A DNA stretch of 64,000 nucleotides from Blasia pusilla. Its lineage: Eukaryota > Marchantiophyta > Marchantiopsida > Blasiales. Location of the stretch: the NCBI GenBank assembly GCA_050084515.1, contig CM114272.1, forward strand, positions 51,956,001 to 52,020,000, in the 5' to 3' direction. The position numbers were made by a program, and so were the translations under genes. This document shows, piece by piece, positions 31,700 to 52,913 of this stretch. How positions within the stretch are numbered: the first letter of the stretch is position 1; every line of letters begins with the position of its first letter. The notes beneath the pieces are model-generated. The model saw only the letters and a list, made by a program, of their open reading frames with translations. It did not search any database and was not told the origin of the DNA.

Positions 31700-33885
31700 A
31701 TCTACAATGTCACTCTACATGCAACTAAACATAACACATAGCAACCAACCTCGAGACTTTATGGATTTGAGGACTTGGAGGAGGAAGAGGACTATCAATA
31801 TATGCCAAAAATATTGACACTAGTGAGATTATTGCTATAAATTAATTATCACACATATTTGTGCTAATTAATTAATAGAAAATTTATATCTACATGGATA
31901 TATCATTATGAAAAAAAATCAAGGAACATTACATAGTTGTCCAGCTCATACTTACTTTTCGTGATTGTATGTGTATACACGAGATAAGTTGACAAAAAAA
32001 AGGCCAAGGAGGACTAGTCATTATTCCCTCAGTCTAGAGAGGATATAGTCAAGCTTATCGAGGATCATCTACCACATTTTCATTGGTTTATACACCCAAC
32101 TCCGTCATGTTAATTTTTACTTCCAACAAAATTTCCAAAAAGGATATGATAAATAGAGATTTCGGATATTGTATAGGGGAGTATATGGTTCATTTAAGCA
32201 TAGGACCTTTGCTTAACTTGAAATCTTAGGAGTAAAGTGCATGAGACTCTTGAGGTATCAAAAGGAAATTACTTTGATACCATATTTCATGACATGTTGT
32301 TCATATGAGCATGAGTCTTGTGCATGTTGGATACAAATGTGGTATCAAGGTAATTTCCATATTTTGGGATCATTGAAGACATTTTTAGTAAAAATTAAGA
32401 GTAGTGTCCCTTGAAGTAGAATGTGATACCACATACATAGAAAAATAGTGCATCGAAAGGAATGGAAGTCTAACTCAAGAGTGTGGCATCACACAAGTGG
32501 ATAAAAACAAAATTTTGAGAAATGGTCGCTATAGAGATGGATCATTTGCATTCCCATCTCATAGAACAATGCTTGTAGATGGATTATCCAAACATAAATG
32601 GATGGAGATATGAAATATCATATATATCAACCAATAGTCAAGCATTATCTTGATGTATTTTAGTGTAGAAATTTGTTAATGTAAATTAAAATAAAAAAAA
32701 TTTTATCAAATGATTGAAAAAAATACTTCCACATATGTTTTATATTAAGACTATGGGTAATATTATTTCACATGTTGAAAATCATTCCAAAATTTTCCTA
32801 TTTTATTTTAACACCAATTTTTTCATTTTAGGTGAATTAAAACATTTCTGGTTTTCCCCCTCTTAGACAATAGTGATATCCTCCCAGTCATATTTGCTTT
32901 AAGGAAAAATTAGGACTTAAGTTTTGCTCAAAATCTTCCACTACTAGAGATAGAGATATCCTAAATGCCATTGAGAGTCAATTTTAGCAAAGAGCGGAAA
33001 CTATTTTATCGCATTTTGATTTTCAGTTTACGATCCACTTTGTGCAACTCCATTGCGATTTGATATAGCTTTATGAATCGATATTGTTTCGCAAGCTTGA
33101 AGAGCCATTCTGTAGTTGTGATTTCCACGACTTACGATAAGTTTGCAATGGACTCTCAAATGTGATTAAAAGGCTAACTCACAAATTAATCCAACATTGT
33201 AGTTATTGAGACTTATTTTGTACATAATAGATTACTAATTCAAACTGTCACGAATAGAGATCCTACGAACAATGATTTGACATCTAAATATGGACAAGAT
33301 GAGGATATACAGATAGAATCTTCGTAAATAGTGATTGGTGTTGCAATTATGTATGTATCTTTATCTATGTTCTTATGCATACAACAACACATCCGACCAT
33401 CATCCAAAGATGAATACCTTGTCTCTTACATCTCAATACGACATGATATTGCATTGATGTAAGAGGTTGAGAAAATAAATCCACCACAAAATCCTCCTCT
33501 AAGTCAAGCCGGCCATGATATTAAATCATTCATTGGCTCTACATTCAATGTATGGAAAATAAGGTTATGAATGTTTCGGATTTATTCATTAAATATATTA
33601 ATGCAAGGTTGCAAATGTAGTGGATTCATTGGTTGAATCTATTAATGAGACATGTATTAAATTAGGAAAACAAGATGTAAACATGACATGTAGTTTCCAA
33701 CATAACCTAATATGCAATATGAAGATGGATGACTATTTAAGTGTTTATTTTGATCATGGAAATAACCATGAATATTAAAAAGATCAAAAATTGTAGAATC
33801 AAAGGTCCAAAATGCAAGCTAAAACTATTTGGTTCTATAGCACGAACTTGATCAACAACATACTTCTTTAGAAAAAAAATGGCTC
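31700..33885. other. AT-rich gene desert, part 1
   Basis: No frame above background and no recognisable transposon. Words such as 'ttgataccatatttcatgac' recur locally near 32240-32360, suggesting small direct repeats. Confidence 0.5.
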
Positions 33886-33889
33886 TTTA

Positions 33890-34085
33890 GTATCAAGAAC
33901 ACACTGATAATGTCGTGCCAAGAAATTTTTGGGCCAATCTCTTCCAACTAGTTGCTCACTATCCTTGGTGGATTACCATTCCGTGTCTTCATAAGCTTCC
34001 TCGGCGGTATAGTTAACCCTCGGGGAATTTATCTTGGATGGATCTTTCTTGAGCATTACCACTTCCTCCTTGACAAATCCAGACA
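33890..34085 (-). pseudogene. Coding-like fragment, unidentified, one stop
   Basis: One minus-strand frame is open for about 65 codons apart from a single TAA. It has a clearly protein-like composition in otherwise very AT-rich DNA: VKEEVVMLKKDPSK, then NYTAEEAYEDTEW, then the stop, then LVGRDWPKNFLARHY. I do not recognise the family. A decayed exon of a host gene, or gag of an unrecognised element, is possible. Confidence 0.35.
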
Positions 34086-34089
34086 AGGA

Positions 34090-37000
34090 TATATAAGACC
34101 TCTTACATGACATGAAAATCCCATGCTTATTTGTTCTCATCTTCAATTCCCACCCTACCCAAGAATCTTCATGGATGTTAGAGAATAAGTTAGGAGAGTG
34201 AGGAAGATAGTATTTCCCAAGCTATTTGTATTGGAGAAAAGGGCACAAGAAAAAAAAAGAATGAAGTATATTATGACAAGCGAATCCAAAACTCCATTTG
34301 CACAATCAAATAAAAAGTTGATTTTTGCATCTTTTCTGTATTTATGTGGATGTGACAACTGATTTTTTGTGCTCTTCTCAAGAGCCGCAAACCGCCATAC
34401 AATAGCAATTTATGACCCAAAAAAATCTTGTGCAATTGCAAGGTCATAAATTTTTTATGGCTCTCAACAATTATAATATGCATAGTTGTACACTATCGTA
34501 AAATTTGCATGAAAATGACAACAAGTCATATGAAGAGTGTGATTCGTTGTAATGCATATTATCCATACTAAGATCTTTTTATGTATACAAGACTACTTGT
34601 TTTAAATATTTTTATAACAACGCAACTCTTGAATTATATTTTGAAATAATATTCATGAAATTTTCAAGTGGCAAGCTCTACTAGATCATAATCACTTCAA
34701 GTAAGAATCTTTGTGTCTTAAAGAATATTATTTTGGTAGAAATAAACAATTTTGGCAATAATGAGGAGTTTTCCCACGACTCTTCATGACTCTTCTTCTA
34801 ATTTGCTATTGACCTTTTATGTATCTAAGATCAATATATTGTTAAGATTTTATAACTAAATCTTAACAATCACCTAAATTTTTAAAATTCTTGTAGAAGC
34901 TAGTAGTTAAGAAGTATACTCTCTATGGGAGAAAACCATTAAACTAGAAAATTTTGTTAAGAAGGTAACTTAATTTTTATTTGAAGTATTAAAATAATTT
35001 GTTCAATGAATAAACTAGATAATAACTATTTTGATCATATTTTTCATGGATATTATTTCAAATATTAACTAATATGTAGGATTCTCCACAAGCTTGAACT
35101 TGATCTTAATGTTATACTTTGAGATCTTGCAAGTTTCACGGAGATGAAAATATATGAGAATTTTTTATCTTTCACACCAAATAACTTCTATATGTTGGAG
35201 AATCATTTTTTCCAAAAAGAAATCAAGTAACTATCTTTTATTTGAATTTTCTTAGCACATTAATATCCATTGTAATCTCTTTTTTAGGAATAATCGTGAT
35301 TATGATTCACTTACTAGAGCTATGAAATGAGAATATATGAAGATGAAATTTCTTTTTTTAATGGTACTAATATTAAGTTCTTTCAATCACATCACAACAA
35401 TCTTATAATTAAAAAAAATATTAAATTCTTTCTATTGTATCCAAAAGCTTTCAAAATTATTGGTCTAAAGTAGTTATAATAATTTATGTCATAATTTTAC
35501 AAACTTAAATAAGATTTTGTTATATCATTTCTTAGTCAAGAAACTTTCAATAATATGAATTTTTGGAATCAAACTATAAGATTATTCCAATTGTACCAAA
35601 TTTATGATAATAATATTTATATCTATATTAATATGCAAGGAAGGAAGTTTATTATGTGAAGAATTTCTTTCTCTAAAGTGGATGAAAAACATTTTAAGGA
35701 GTAAAATTTAGGATTTCTTATTACCTCGCATGGAAAGTAAATAACACACTAGATTACATGTTGTTGTGATTGAATAGAAGAATCAATTATTTCATTTCTA
35801 TTAAAATTGAAAAAAGAAAAATATACTTCTTGTGGAATGGAAAGAATATTTTCAAATTAGAAAGTCTAATAGTGGAATGATAAGATATCTTGTGCCTTTT
35901 TTAGGGTAAAGAATTTTTTTAATCCAATCAAAATTTCTTATAATGAATAATCATATCTAAAAATAGAAGGGTGTCTACCATCCTAAAGACTTAATATGTG
36001 CTAATGGGACATCAATGCATGATATAAAAATTCTTACTACTGATTAGAAGTTTGAAAATTCTCGGAATAAAACTCTTATTCTTTCTATTTTTCCAAATTT
36101 TTAATTTATGATAGATATGAAGATAATTCATAATCTATTCTAGTAGAAGTTATTTACAATCTCCTCCCCTTTCGACCAAAACTTAGGATTTTATTATTAG
36201 AACTAGATACTTAATCTAGTACAAACATAGAAATTCAAATTAAATAGAAAAATTTACCTTAGTTTATCTCTTTACTTGCATTTTACTTATATTACTTATA
36301 GATAAAAAAAATATTTTAATTCTAGGATTTAACTTTCAAGATGGAACAAATTGTAGTTGTAATACAAATGAACTCGTTGATTTAAAATTATGCAATATGC
36401 TTGCAAGTCATTTTTAAAAAATTACAGTTAAAAAATGAAATGCATTCATAAATATAGTGTGCGTTCTAGACTCATAGCCTTATGAATTCTTTGATTAAAA
36501 AGTAATAAAGGAATTTTGGATTCTTTTTAATCGATTCTCTTATTTTTCTCCAATGAGATAGAGCATAATGTTCCATTCAATTCTTTCGCACTGTATCATT
36601 CAATTATGCATAATATATTGGTCAAAGCCTCCAATAAGGTCCAATCCTAGGTTATGTATGTAGTCAAAAGCATGTATTTACTCTTGAGATATAATAAATA
36701 ACTCACATCTCCCCAACGGTCTATAATTAATCCATGCATAAGTTACTAACTAACCTCGATATTCCCTAAACCCTCATTCATACCATAGCCCATCTGTCTA
36801 AATATGGTCTAAAAAATATCCTATATATTTAGAGAGAATATAAGGAAATCATTTATATTTACTCCCCCAAAAGAGGATGTGCCAACTAAGTCAAAGGGAT
36901 ACCTTGGTTTAGACCTTTCTTAAGGTGGGTTCTCCTCAATCAATAAGAAATGACTAGGGGTATGTTCTTATCACTCCTTCCATGTAACCCTTGTCTTCAT

Positions 37001-37743
37001 GCATTTTTCCGTACCTTGTGACATCTATAAAGTTATCAACTTCATCTATGTTATTATTTATGCAAGAATTTTTTCAAGGAATTTCACTCTTAGATTGGTA
37101 GGTAGAATATAAGTTAAGTAGAGTTTGATTAAAACCTAGTATTGCAATTCAAATATACTTTCATTATACCCAACTACCTTATAAACCAACTAGCAAGGAG
37201 AAAGAAAGAAAAGAATTTAAAATTTCATCAGTTTGAATTCTTCTCAAGTCACTATCCACCCTTACCAAAAAAATCACTCTATATGAACTCACTAGTAGTT
37301 TGTACGTGATTTATATTCAACTTCCCAAAAACATTCACTTACAAATAATCCATTTGGATATTTTTCTTCCTAGTAAGACTTAATCATATAATATAGATGA
37401 AGAATCGATACTAGTCATCATACAATTGAAAAAAAAATGTATTCTCATTATCTATTTGAAATTTCATAATGAGAAGGAGATAGGATTTATTCATACATGT
37501 TGTAAGATTTGTACAACCTCGAAATTGAGTTAATCACCATCAATTATATCCCTATTGCAACCAATTAGGATGAAAGCTTGATATTTAAGTTACTATTTTT
37601 TTATACATTTAGGAAATGATTGAGAAAGTAGAGATTATTTGGAAACTAGTTTAAAACTATCTCTAAGTTATTTAAATCTAAAATATAGAAAGGAATCAAC
37701 AAGGCACACCTAACTATATCAATTTTTTAAAATATATCAGGAT
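34090..37743. other. AT-rich gene desert and upstream region of the kinase gene
   Basis: Very AT-rich with no supported gene. The sequence just before the kinase start, 37729-37740, ends in ATATCAG and is a plausible splice acceptor. An untranslated or additional coding exon may therefore lie upstream, but I cannot place one. Confidence 0.45.
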
Positions 37744-45668
<7,925 letters not shown>

Positions 45669-47450
45669 TAATCAATCAATAATGCTTATGCAAAGAGAAG
45701 GATTATATCCAATAATAATGGTGGTAGCTACTACCATAGAAAGACACAAAAATATACTTGCTCTTTACAATACATGTTAAAAGAATTTTAGAATATTATG
45801 TTGAGGCTGAAATTTTTCTATTTGACTTAAAATCTAGAGAAAGAGATTTCACCATATCTCTCAAGGACTTAATTTCATAAGTTTGAATTCTTAAAAGCAT
45901 TATATATTGATTAAACCTAGAATGGTCTAGGCTACGAAATAAATGTGGAAGAAAATATATAGTTAAGTCATATCTTATCTCTAATCTTACTTAGTCTTAG
46001 TGATATATCTATAAAAATGACATATATTGATTCCCCAAGCAAAAAATTACTTTCCTTATAACTAATTATATCCAGTTCAGGCAAAGTATGGATAATTTCA
46101 ATCCATTTCACCTAAACTTCAAGGCTGATGAAAGAAATCTCATTTTCTAAAAGTCTTGTAGTGTATATATGTGCATAAAACTTAAGGTATATTGACTAAT
46201 ACATTCGTAGCTAGTTTGCAAATTTTTGGAGCAACAACTTAGCCATAGTATAGTTGTAGTATATTTGTATTAGACTCATAACTTGCAAGTCTTGCACTCA
46301 CAATTGACTCAAAAATTATTTTTTCTTTTATTTGCAAGTCAATCATAGGTTAGTCATAGAATGCTTATAAGGTGCTCATAAATGACTTACAACTTTTTTG
46401 CACCATTATGAGTTATATGCAGATGATTGCAAGCTTGAGTAGATGCAAACAAGTTGTAAAAAAATAAAAAGTTAACTCACTCGAAAAATATAAGTTTCTA
46501 CACTCGCAAAGTAGGTGTTTTTTTGTTGCTCTTTCACTCAATTTGTACTTTTAGATCTATAAAACATTTTTCAAGGGGGGTTTGGCTCCAAGACCTTTAA
46601 CATTTTCTTTCACTTGGCTTTGATCTTCATTTCCTATAGTTTAGAACCAATCATTTTGGAAAGAGAATATAATATCATGAATTGTGCTTATCTATATATA
46701 CTTCAACATAAAAACATAATTTCCTACCAAAACAAACCTCGAGCTAGACTTAGTCCCACTATTCTGAAGAGGCTTGAGAATACAAGAAATCAAATAAATT
46801 TCCAATTATTGCATTCTCCCCATCATATTAGTAAGTTAGAGCAAAAGGAAGTTGAACATAATATGAAGAAGTTGAAAGAGGATAATAAAAGATTAAGGGT
46901 ACAAATTAACAACTCAACTTTGGGTTAGTTAGCAACAAAGATCACAAGAAATTTAGCTAGGCGGAAAGATAATTCAAATATTAGGAGTGTGAAGAGTATG
47001 ATAGTTTAGTGAAGAGGTGATTGTAGGTATAATCATGGTAGATTGGTCAAATAAGGAGATCATCTTTTCCTAATAAAAGAATCCTTGAACTTTGTTCTTA
47101 CCTTGCAGTTGTGCCTTAGGTTGAATAAAGTAAAAATTTGAGAATTTTCCAACCAATGTGTGTTTCATGCGGATGGTTGAATGGTGACAATCTTCACATG
47201 GTGTTACTTGTGAAACTTATTGCCAATAAGTTATAAAGAAGTCTCACACTATTGAAGAATCTCTGACTTTTGTACCAAGTTGTACCAACTAACATAAAAG
47301 GAAGGTTTAGTTCTTAGCTTGAACTAAGAACTGAGCACCTTAAATCAAACATCCGTTTTATTATCTAAAAAAACCTAGATCTCGTTTAGTTTAGTTTTTT
47401 TTTATATGTTTCTATCTATAATTTTAAGAATATCTTAGTACTAGGTATAC
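45669..47450. other. AT-rich intergenic DNA
   Basis: Downstream region of the kinase gene. I did not identify a clear polyadenylation site. The plus-strand open frame 46614-46928 ends in a Lys/Glu/Asn-rich coiled-coil-like stretch but has no family match. Confidence 0.45.
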
Positions 47451-47454
47451 AATC

Positions 47455-48960
47455 CACTTTATTGTTATAACAAACCTCAAAATAAAAATTAAAAAATAAC
47501 ATCCCAAGAGGGAAAAGAGTCAAGAAATGCACAATGGAATTCAAAAAGAAAATGGCAACAAGGCAACACAAAAACCAATCCGACGAGCTATACAATTAAT
47601 AGCCTGAAATAAAAATGAGAAGAAGACTAGTGGTTGGTCAGACGTGTATGGATAACAAGGTGAGCGACCCCCAACCACTTCCGCTCGATATATCGATGCC
47701 AAAGTTTGTGCACCTTATAAGGATACCGAGATGCATTACCAAAATAAGTAATGGCTACAAAGAGAGAATGAATACAAAAAGGGGCAAGATGATGAATCTG
47801 GAGGGAATGGTTAGCACAAGTATCAAAAGGTTTTAGGAAAGTATCAAAAGACACATATAAGTGTCTAAATACTTCCTTTGCAAAAGGAATAAATCCATTG
47901 GTCGCATGTCTCACAACATAACTTAAATGTGAGAATACAAAAGGTGACAAAATCACTGAAATATATTACACAACTTGAAGATACAAAGTGGCCTAGTCCG
48001 TCCGTGCGCTCACAGAAGAGCTTCGATGGAACTTGAACATGGAGAAAACTTGACATACGAGAATGCGCTACCGCTGCGGCTCCCAACTACTTCACAACTC
48101 GAGAAACTAGGGTTTTTAACCTATTTTTATTCATTTCTATTAATAGAAAATTTTGCACCCTGATGCAATATTGGGTTAGATAATCCTAGTGACGCTAATC
48201 CATAAACCACCTACGTCATATTACTATGACTTCTTCGACGTCTAAGTCGGAACCATCAATCTATGCTTCTCCTCATACAAGGGTGCCGATGAGATTAATG
48301 GTGCTCGGAGAAGTGGATGTTGAGAATCCAACATTAACTTCTTGATTTTTGGTGGTACTTCCACCGCCAAATCTTTAGGATGTACCACTCAACATATCAA
48401 GTCATAATGTGTTGGATCAACACCCAACATACCACCCCAATATCAAGATTGCACGGAAACAGACAAGTCTGGACGTGCTCGGCCCGTACGGACATGTCTG
48501 TCCATAGGACGGACATAAGTCCGCAGACAAGGACTTTGTTCGTGTGCAGCCCTACCCAATATGAAGAATTCACCTCGAGACATAACAATATCAACTTTCT
48601 TTAACGAGCGATTGCTTGTGTAGGGACATGGAGGTACTCTTGCCCAAGGCTGTACCCTACAGTACAAGCCACCAATGCTCTGGCCTCTCTAATCACATCA
48701 TTTGTGGCCATTTGTTCTCCACCATGTGCACGTCAAAGAATATGGATACCCATTGCATCAATGGATCTCCCTTATACAAAATTTGGCACACCAAACAGAG
48801 ATGGATGGGGAGATCCAAAGTGTAACCGTAAAGTTGTTCATAATATACTTCAAGGAAGAGGAAATGGATGAATAAGAGGATTCGAAATTAGCCATGCCCC
48901 CACTTTGATGACTAATATGAAGTAATGTGATTGTAATGCTAGGCCTGATTAGTAGCAATG
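47455..48960. repeat. Dispersed repeat family, copy B (longest copy)
   Basis: Collinear with copy A (8515-9410) at both ends and with copy C (30765-31690) in the middle, so it defines the fullest form of the family, about 1.4-1.5 kb. Around 48480-48530 it has closely spaced GGACATGTCTGTCC and GGACGGACATAAGTCCG inverted words. The open frames within it (47615-48825) differ between copies and are not genes. Termini and class are unknown. Confidence 0.75.
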
Positions 48961-50040
48961 GATCAAGAAAAGCAAGAGGAGTCCTTTCAACCGATTATAA
49001 CCTGGAATCACACTATAAGAAGAGCACAATGTATGAAATTGTGTTTAGGAATCTATGAGGATATTTGAGAAAGAAGGAGCTCCAAAGATCTCAAGAATTT
49101 TGGAAAATCCCAACTTAAGTGGAAAAAAGAAGAATCCAAAGTTCAAGCTTGAGAAGATGAAGTTGAGTCTAGGTTGAAAAGATTGGAGCACAATTGAAAT
49201 AGTTATGAGCAAAACCCTCAACGATCCTCCTCCTCCTCCAAAGCAATATCCGGGGAGAACCGGTGTTATGTGGTTGACCTAGCCGAAAGAACTTTAAAAT
49301 TATCAATTCAATTTCTGAATCACTGGAAAAGAACTGGCGGAATATGTAGGCTCTCCTTTGTATTTGTGACTAAATAGCCGACCAGAATGAGGTATGAGGA
49401 AAATTTCAAACCTTATTATTATATTTTGTACATATCGGAAACGTACCGGCTCTCATGAAAAAACTACCCGGACCCTCCTCCAAAGACATACCGGCTAGGG
49501 GCGCAACAAAAAGGTCTTATCGTTATTTGGACAATAAAAAGTCCATTTGCAAATAGTCATATTAATTGGAGACACAATTGGAGCTACTCTAATCCTTTTC
49601 AATCTATATTCTTATGGGAGATTGCCTTCTTGATTTGCAAACACTTATCCGTTTGATACATGACAACTGAACAGTAAAAAAATGTTTCACACGCTTTAGA
49701 CAGACCAAAAAATTTTTAATTTATATGAAACATCACTAATTTCTTCCCTTCATGGACTAGAATTTTTCAAACACTTTTTTTTCGTAGGCATTGACTAATT
49801 CTTTTTAAGGGCCTCCCCTTTTCTTTCCCTCCCAAAAGGGACCTCTTAATTCGTTGGTCCTTTCAACCTCATTTTATTCAAATTTTGTTTGTCGATTCTT
49901 TCCACCGCCTTTCTTAAATAGTGTGAGCGAGCCACAGCTTTCCAATAATGTCCACGAGATGAATGTTCGTCACCCTTCCTTCATGGCCCATGGCTCCCAT
50001 GCATTTACATGGATCACTCATTCATTCAGCTCCCATGCAT
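48961..50040. other. Intergenic DNA, no supported gene
   Basis: CCGGCT- and TACCGG-containing words recur near 49250-49500, suggesting remains of a repeat. No coding or RNA gene is seen. Confidence 0.4.
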
Positions 50041-51010
50041 TCACACATCGTTCGCTCTAGTACCGCCCTCGGACAAACACGTCAGCGGGAGGAACCGTGG
50101 AGTATCGAGAAGCCACGTAAGCTAGATGAGAACTTGTTTGTCGGATGTTACAGTTCTCACCGTAAGGACAAGACACGTAAGGTACCCCCGAAACGCTTGC
50201 GTGTGACGGAAGAGTTTCACAGATGGTTTAGGGCTAGAAGTCTTTGTCCTATCACCTGATACGGGCAGATTCGGAAGAACGAAGGAATTCCTTCGTGGAT
50301 ACTTCCGTGGTACCCGCGTTCCATGGACTGAAACTAACGTCGTCCGCGACGGTTCCTTGCCTGCGGTTGCGGTCGGCTTAACCCCGTTGCCGGTAAAGCG
50401 AACGGGAGTCACGCCGTAACATCCGCGAATCTTAACGCCCACTGACCACTGCTGTTTCCTTCGAGGTGGTCCGACCGCCTATACCCAGCGACCGAGCCAC
50501 GTGCTTTCGCGCACGCGCTGAGTTGACTAATGTCGTCCCTTCATCCCTACTGTGTTAACATTTAATCAGCCGGTAACGTCCGCTCGCTCACCCCCTCCAA
50601 TGGCGACCTCTGTCCCCATGCAGGCAGCTGTCAGTGTGATCCAGACAGAAACCCTCGGGCGTACGGGCCAGTGTCGATAAAGTCCTAATCCGCGTTACGA
50701 AAGTCTTCGGAAGGATCGCAAATCGCGTTCCGTCCGAAGGCTATCCTAATTGTACAGTTGTCCCTAGACTCGATAGCTGTCCCTAGTCTCTTGCTCCGCT
50801 CCGTTGGCTGCGGGGACTCCCGAACTCCTGCCTACACAAGATGCTCTGGTGGTGGGAGGACAGTGTGGGTCTATAGGTAGTTACGTTCTTGGACAGCGGT
50901 ACTGGACCGTAACACTCATCATGTCCTGCAACTTTCCTACGGAGTTCTGGGAAATCTGGATTCTGGAGATTCCGCGATGCGGATTCTAACCCGTTGGAGG
51001 CCATCGTCCG
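50041..51010. other. GC-rich island, origin unknown
   Basis: An abrupt change in composition from AT-rich DNA on both sides. The best minus-strand frame, from about 50475 down to 50122, is open for about 115 codons and rich in Arg, Thr, Pro and Val (IRGCYGVTPVRFTGNGVKP, then HGTRVPRKYPRR). I recognise no family. Candidates are an organelle-derived insert, a GC-rich LTR, or a CpG-rich regulatory region. The edges lie near 50040 and 51010. Confidence 0.45.
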
Positions 51011-52080
51011 TGTCTTTTGTTAATATATTATTTTATTAAATCGTGAAATTATTATGTGATTTTTTATGTAATGCTATTATGGGAAATTATTATGCGATTT
51101 TGTATATCTATGGGAGAGTATAGATATACTATATATATATAGTTTAGTTTTTGATGTTTGGCATTTTCAGCCAATCAGGGACGGTCACGAGCTTAGATTA
51201 GATTCGCCTGCATACTTTCGCAGATGTATTATATGTACTTTAGGGTTTTAGGGCTTCCTTGCGTCCACCGCATTGTGTAATGGTTTTTTAAAATGGGATT
51301 TTTGAATTTTTGTCCTAGACAGGTAGGATCGCGATGAGGAGGCCCTTCCCACCTCGGAGGCAGGGTATTTCAAGCTTTCAGGGACTCTACGCCTCTTGTA
51401 TTTATACATCACCACTCACATACTGGGATAGTGAACTCAACACCACTCAATTCGATTTTCTCCATGCCACCATATTGTCGAGGCTTAATAGTAAGCTTTA
51501 TTTATGCATCATTTTAACATGGTTATGGTTACTCTACCAGTTCTCAGAATGTCATAGCTACTCAAACTCGATGCAAACATTGAGGCGAATGCAAAGCTTT
51601 TATTCATATGTATAGACGTTAAAACAAGCCTCTCTTCACTCTAGGAGTTCTCAATTCCTCATGCGGTAGTACCCTTTGAGCGGAACTAGCTATCTGCTTA
51701 CGAAAAAATATGGTCTATGCTTTGCTGGTAGACCAAAGACAAGGAGCAGCTGTCGGTTGAAGTCGGATTCTTGAAGAAGCTCCCACTTGAAGGCACTCCT
51801 CCAAGTCTTAATTATCCTCAGGAGTTGCGGGATCTCCTCAAGCCACCTCAAGTGGGAGAGTAGCTCTCGACTTCCGTTCTAGAGACATTTCAGCTCAAAC
51901 TCTTACAACTCATGAATCAGCTTCTGTAGCTCCCGAATCATCAAACTCTAGACTTGAGCTACTGGAGGTCCAACAAAAGCTCATGCCGCTCTCGATTCAT
52001 CTCCGGTATACCCGAATAAGCTCGGACAGCTCCAACTCCAATCTTTGCATACATTCTGACGAAAAAGGTGTTGAAATACC
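51011..52080. other. Intergenic DNA, no supported gene
   Basis: AT-rich start with a short TA run near 51130, then mixed composition. The plus-strand frame 51334-51615 is unrecognised. Confidence 0.4.
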
Positions 52081-52083
52081 ATC

Positions 52084-52689
52084 ATGGCAACCGGAATGAC
52101 AGCAATAAAGTCCACATAGGGGAAGGGAAAGGGTCTTGTCAAAGCCACATCGTCGAAGAAGCACTACGGTGTAAAGGTGAGTGATGTCGAACCACTAGAA
52201 GAATCCAAATGGTCTCCCATGTCTCAGGAGAATGCCATCCGTCTGAGTAAATGGAGGAGATCTCACTTTGGAGTAAGGCCTCCTTGGGGGACACAACTCT
52301 CCTTGGAGCATGCTCCAGGGTTTGAATATGCAATAAAAGATTCTCTCCTTGTTGGGGGAGAGCGTGTTTTATCAGATAATGGATATTTTCCAAAGCCAAT
52401 GGAGGGCTTGGAAAAACATGTTAGTGTAGAAGTGCAAGGCAGCCCCGAGTATCACCTTAGGAGGTCCACCTATGAAAGAGTGCGCAATCTCGAAGCAGCC
52501 TCTTCGGAGAAACGTATGAAAACACCGGGGCCCAATGTGGACGAACGTTGCTCGCCTACACCAGAGAATTACCCAAATATCCCGGACCTACCAACAAAAC
52601 CTATCCCACATCCACATGTGACAGTGGAGACTCCTCAAAAAGGGAAAAGGGGTCAGGGTGTGGTAGTTAACATTCAGATTAAACTCTGA
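52084..52689 (+). pseudogene. Unidentified 201-codon frame with one internal stop
   Basis: From ATG 52084 the frame runs to TGA at 52687-52689 with one TAG at codon 12 (52117-52119). The rest is a convincing hydrophilic protein: KSTGKG-like Lys-rich start, SKWRRSHFGVRPPWGTQ, a region with GGERVLSDNGYFPKPMEGL, LRRSTYERVRNLEAASSEKR, then a Pro-rich tail ending GVVVNIQIKL. No known motif. Without the stop the product would be about 201 residues. It could be a small host gene that has lost its start, or gag of an unrecognised element. Confidence 0.4.
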
Positions 52690-52807
52690 GATTGAGATAG
52701 GGCATACAGTAGCTAGCTAGACACACATGTAAGATGAGGAATGGAAGCTTATCAAGAGAATAAAATCTCTACATTGAAACGATATCACTATATATGAATG
52801 TCTCCTT

Positions 52808-52871
52808 CCCACATTACTTACATCCTAAAGTACTCAGCTCCCACATTTCTTACATCCTAAAGTACTAAGCT
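52808..52871. repeat. 32-bp tandem repeat, two copies
   Basis: CCCACATT-CTTACATCCTAAAGTACT-AGCT occurs at 52808-52839 and 52840-52871 with two differences. Confidence 0.9.
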
Positions 52872-52913
52872 CGAGTACTATGGGATGGGAATAATCTCTC
52901 GGCCATTGAAGGG

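Noticed and set aside
46614-46928. Coiled-coil-like 104-residue ORF
   Set aside because: Lys/Asn/Ile-rich composition is what AT-rich DNA gives by chance; no conserved motif and no splice context.
47615-48825. Several ORFs of 60-109 residues
   Set aside because: They lie in repeat copy B and are not preserved in copies A and C, so they are not coding.
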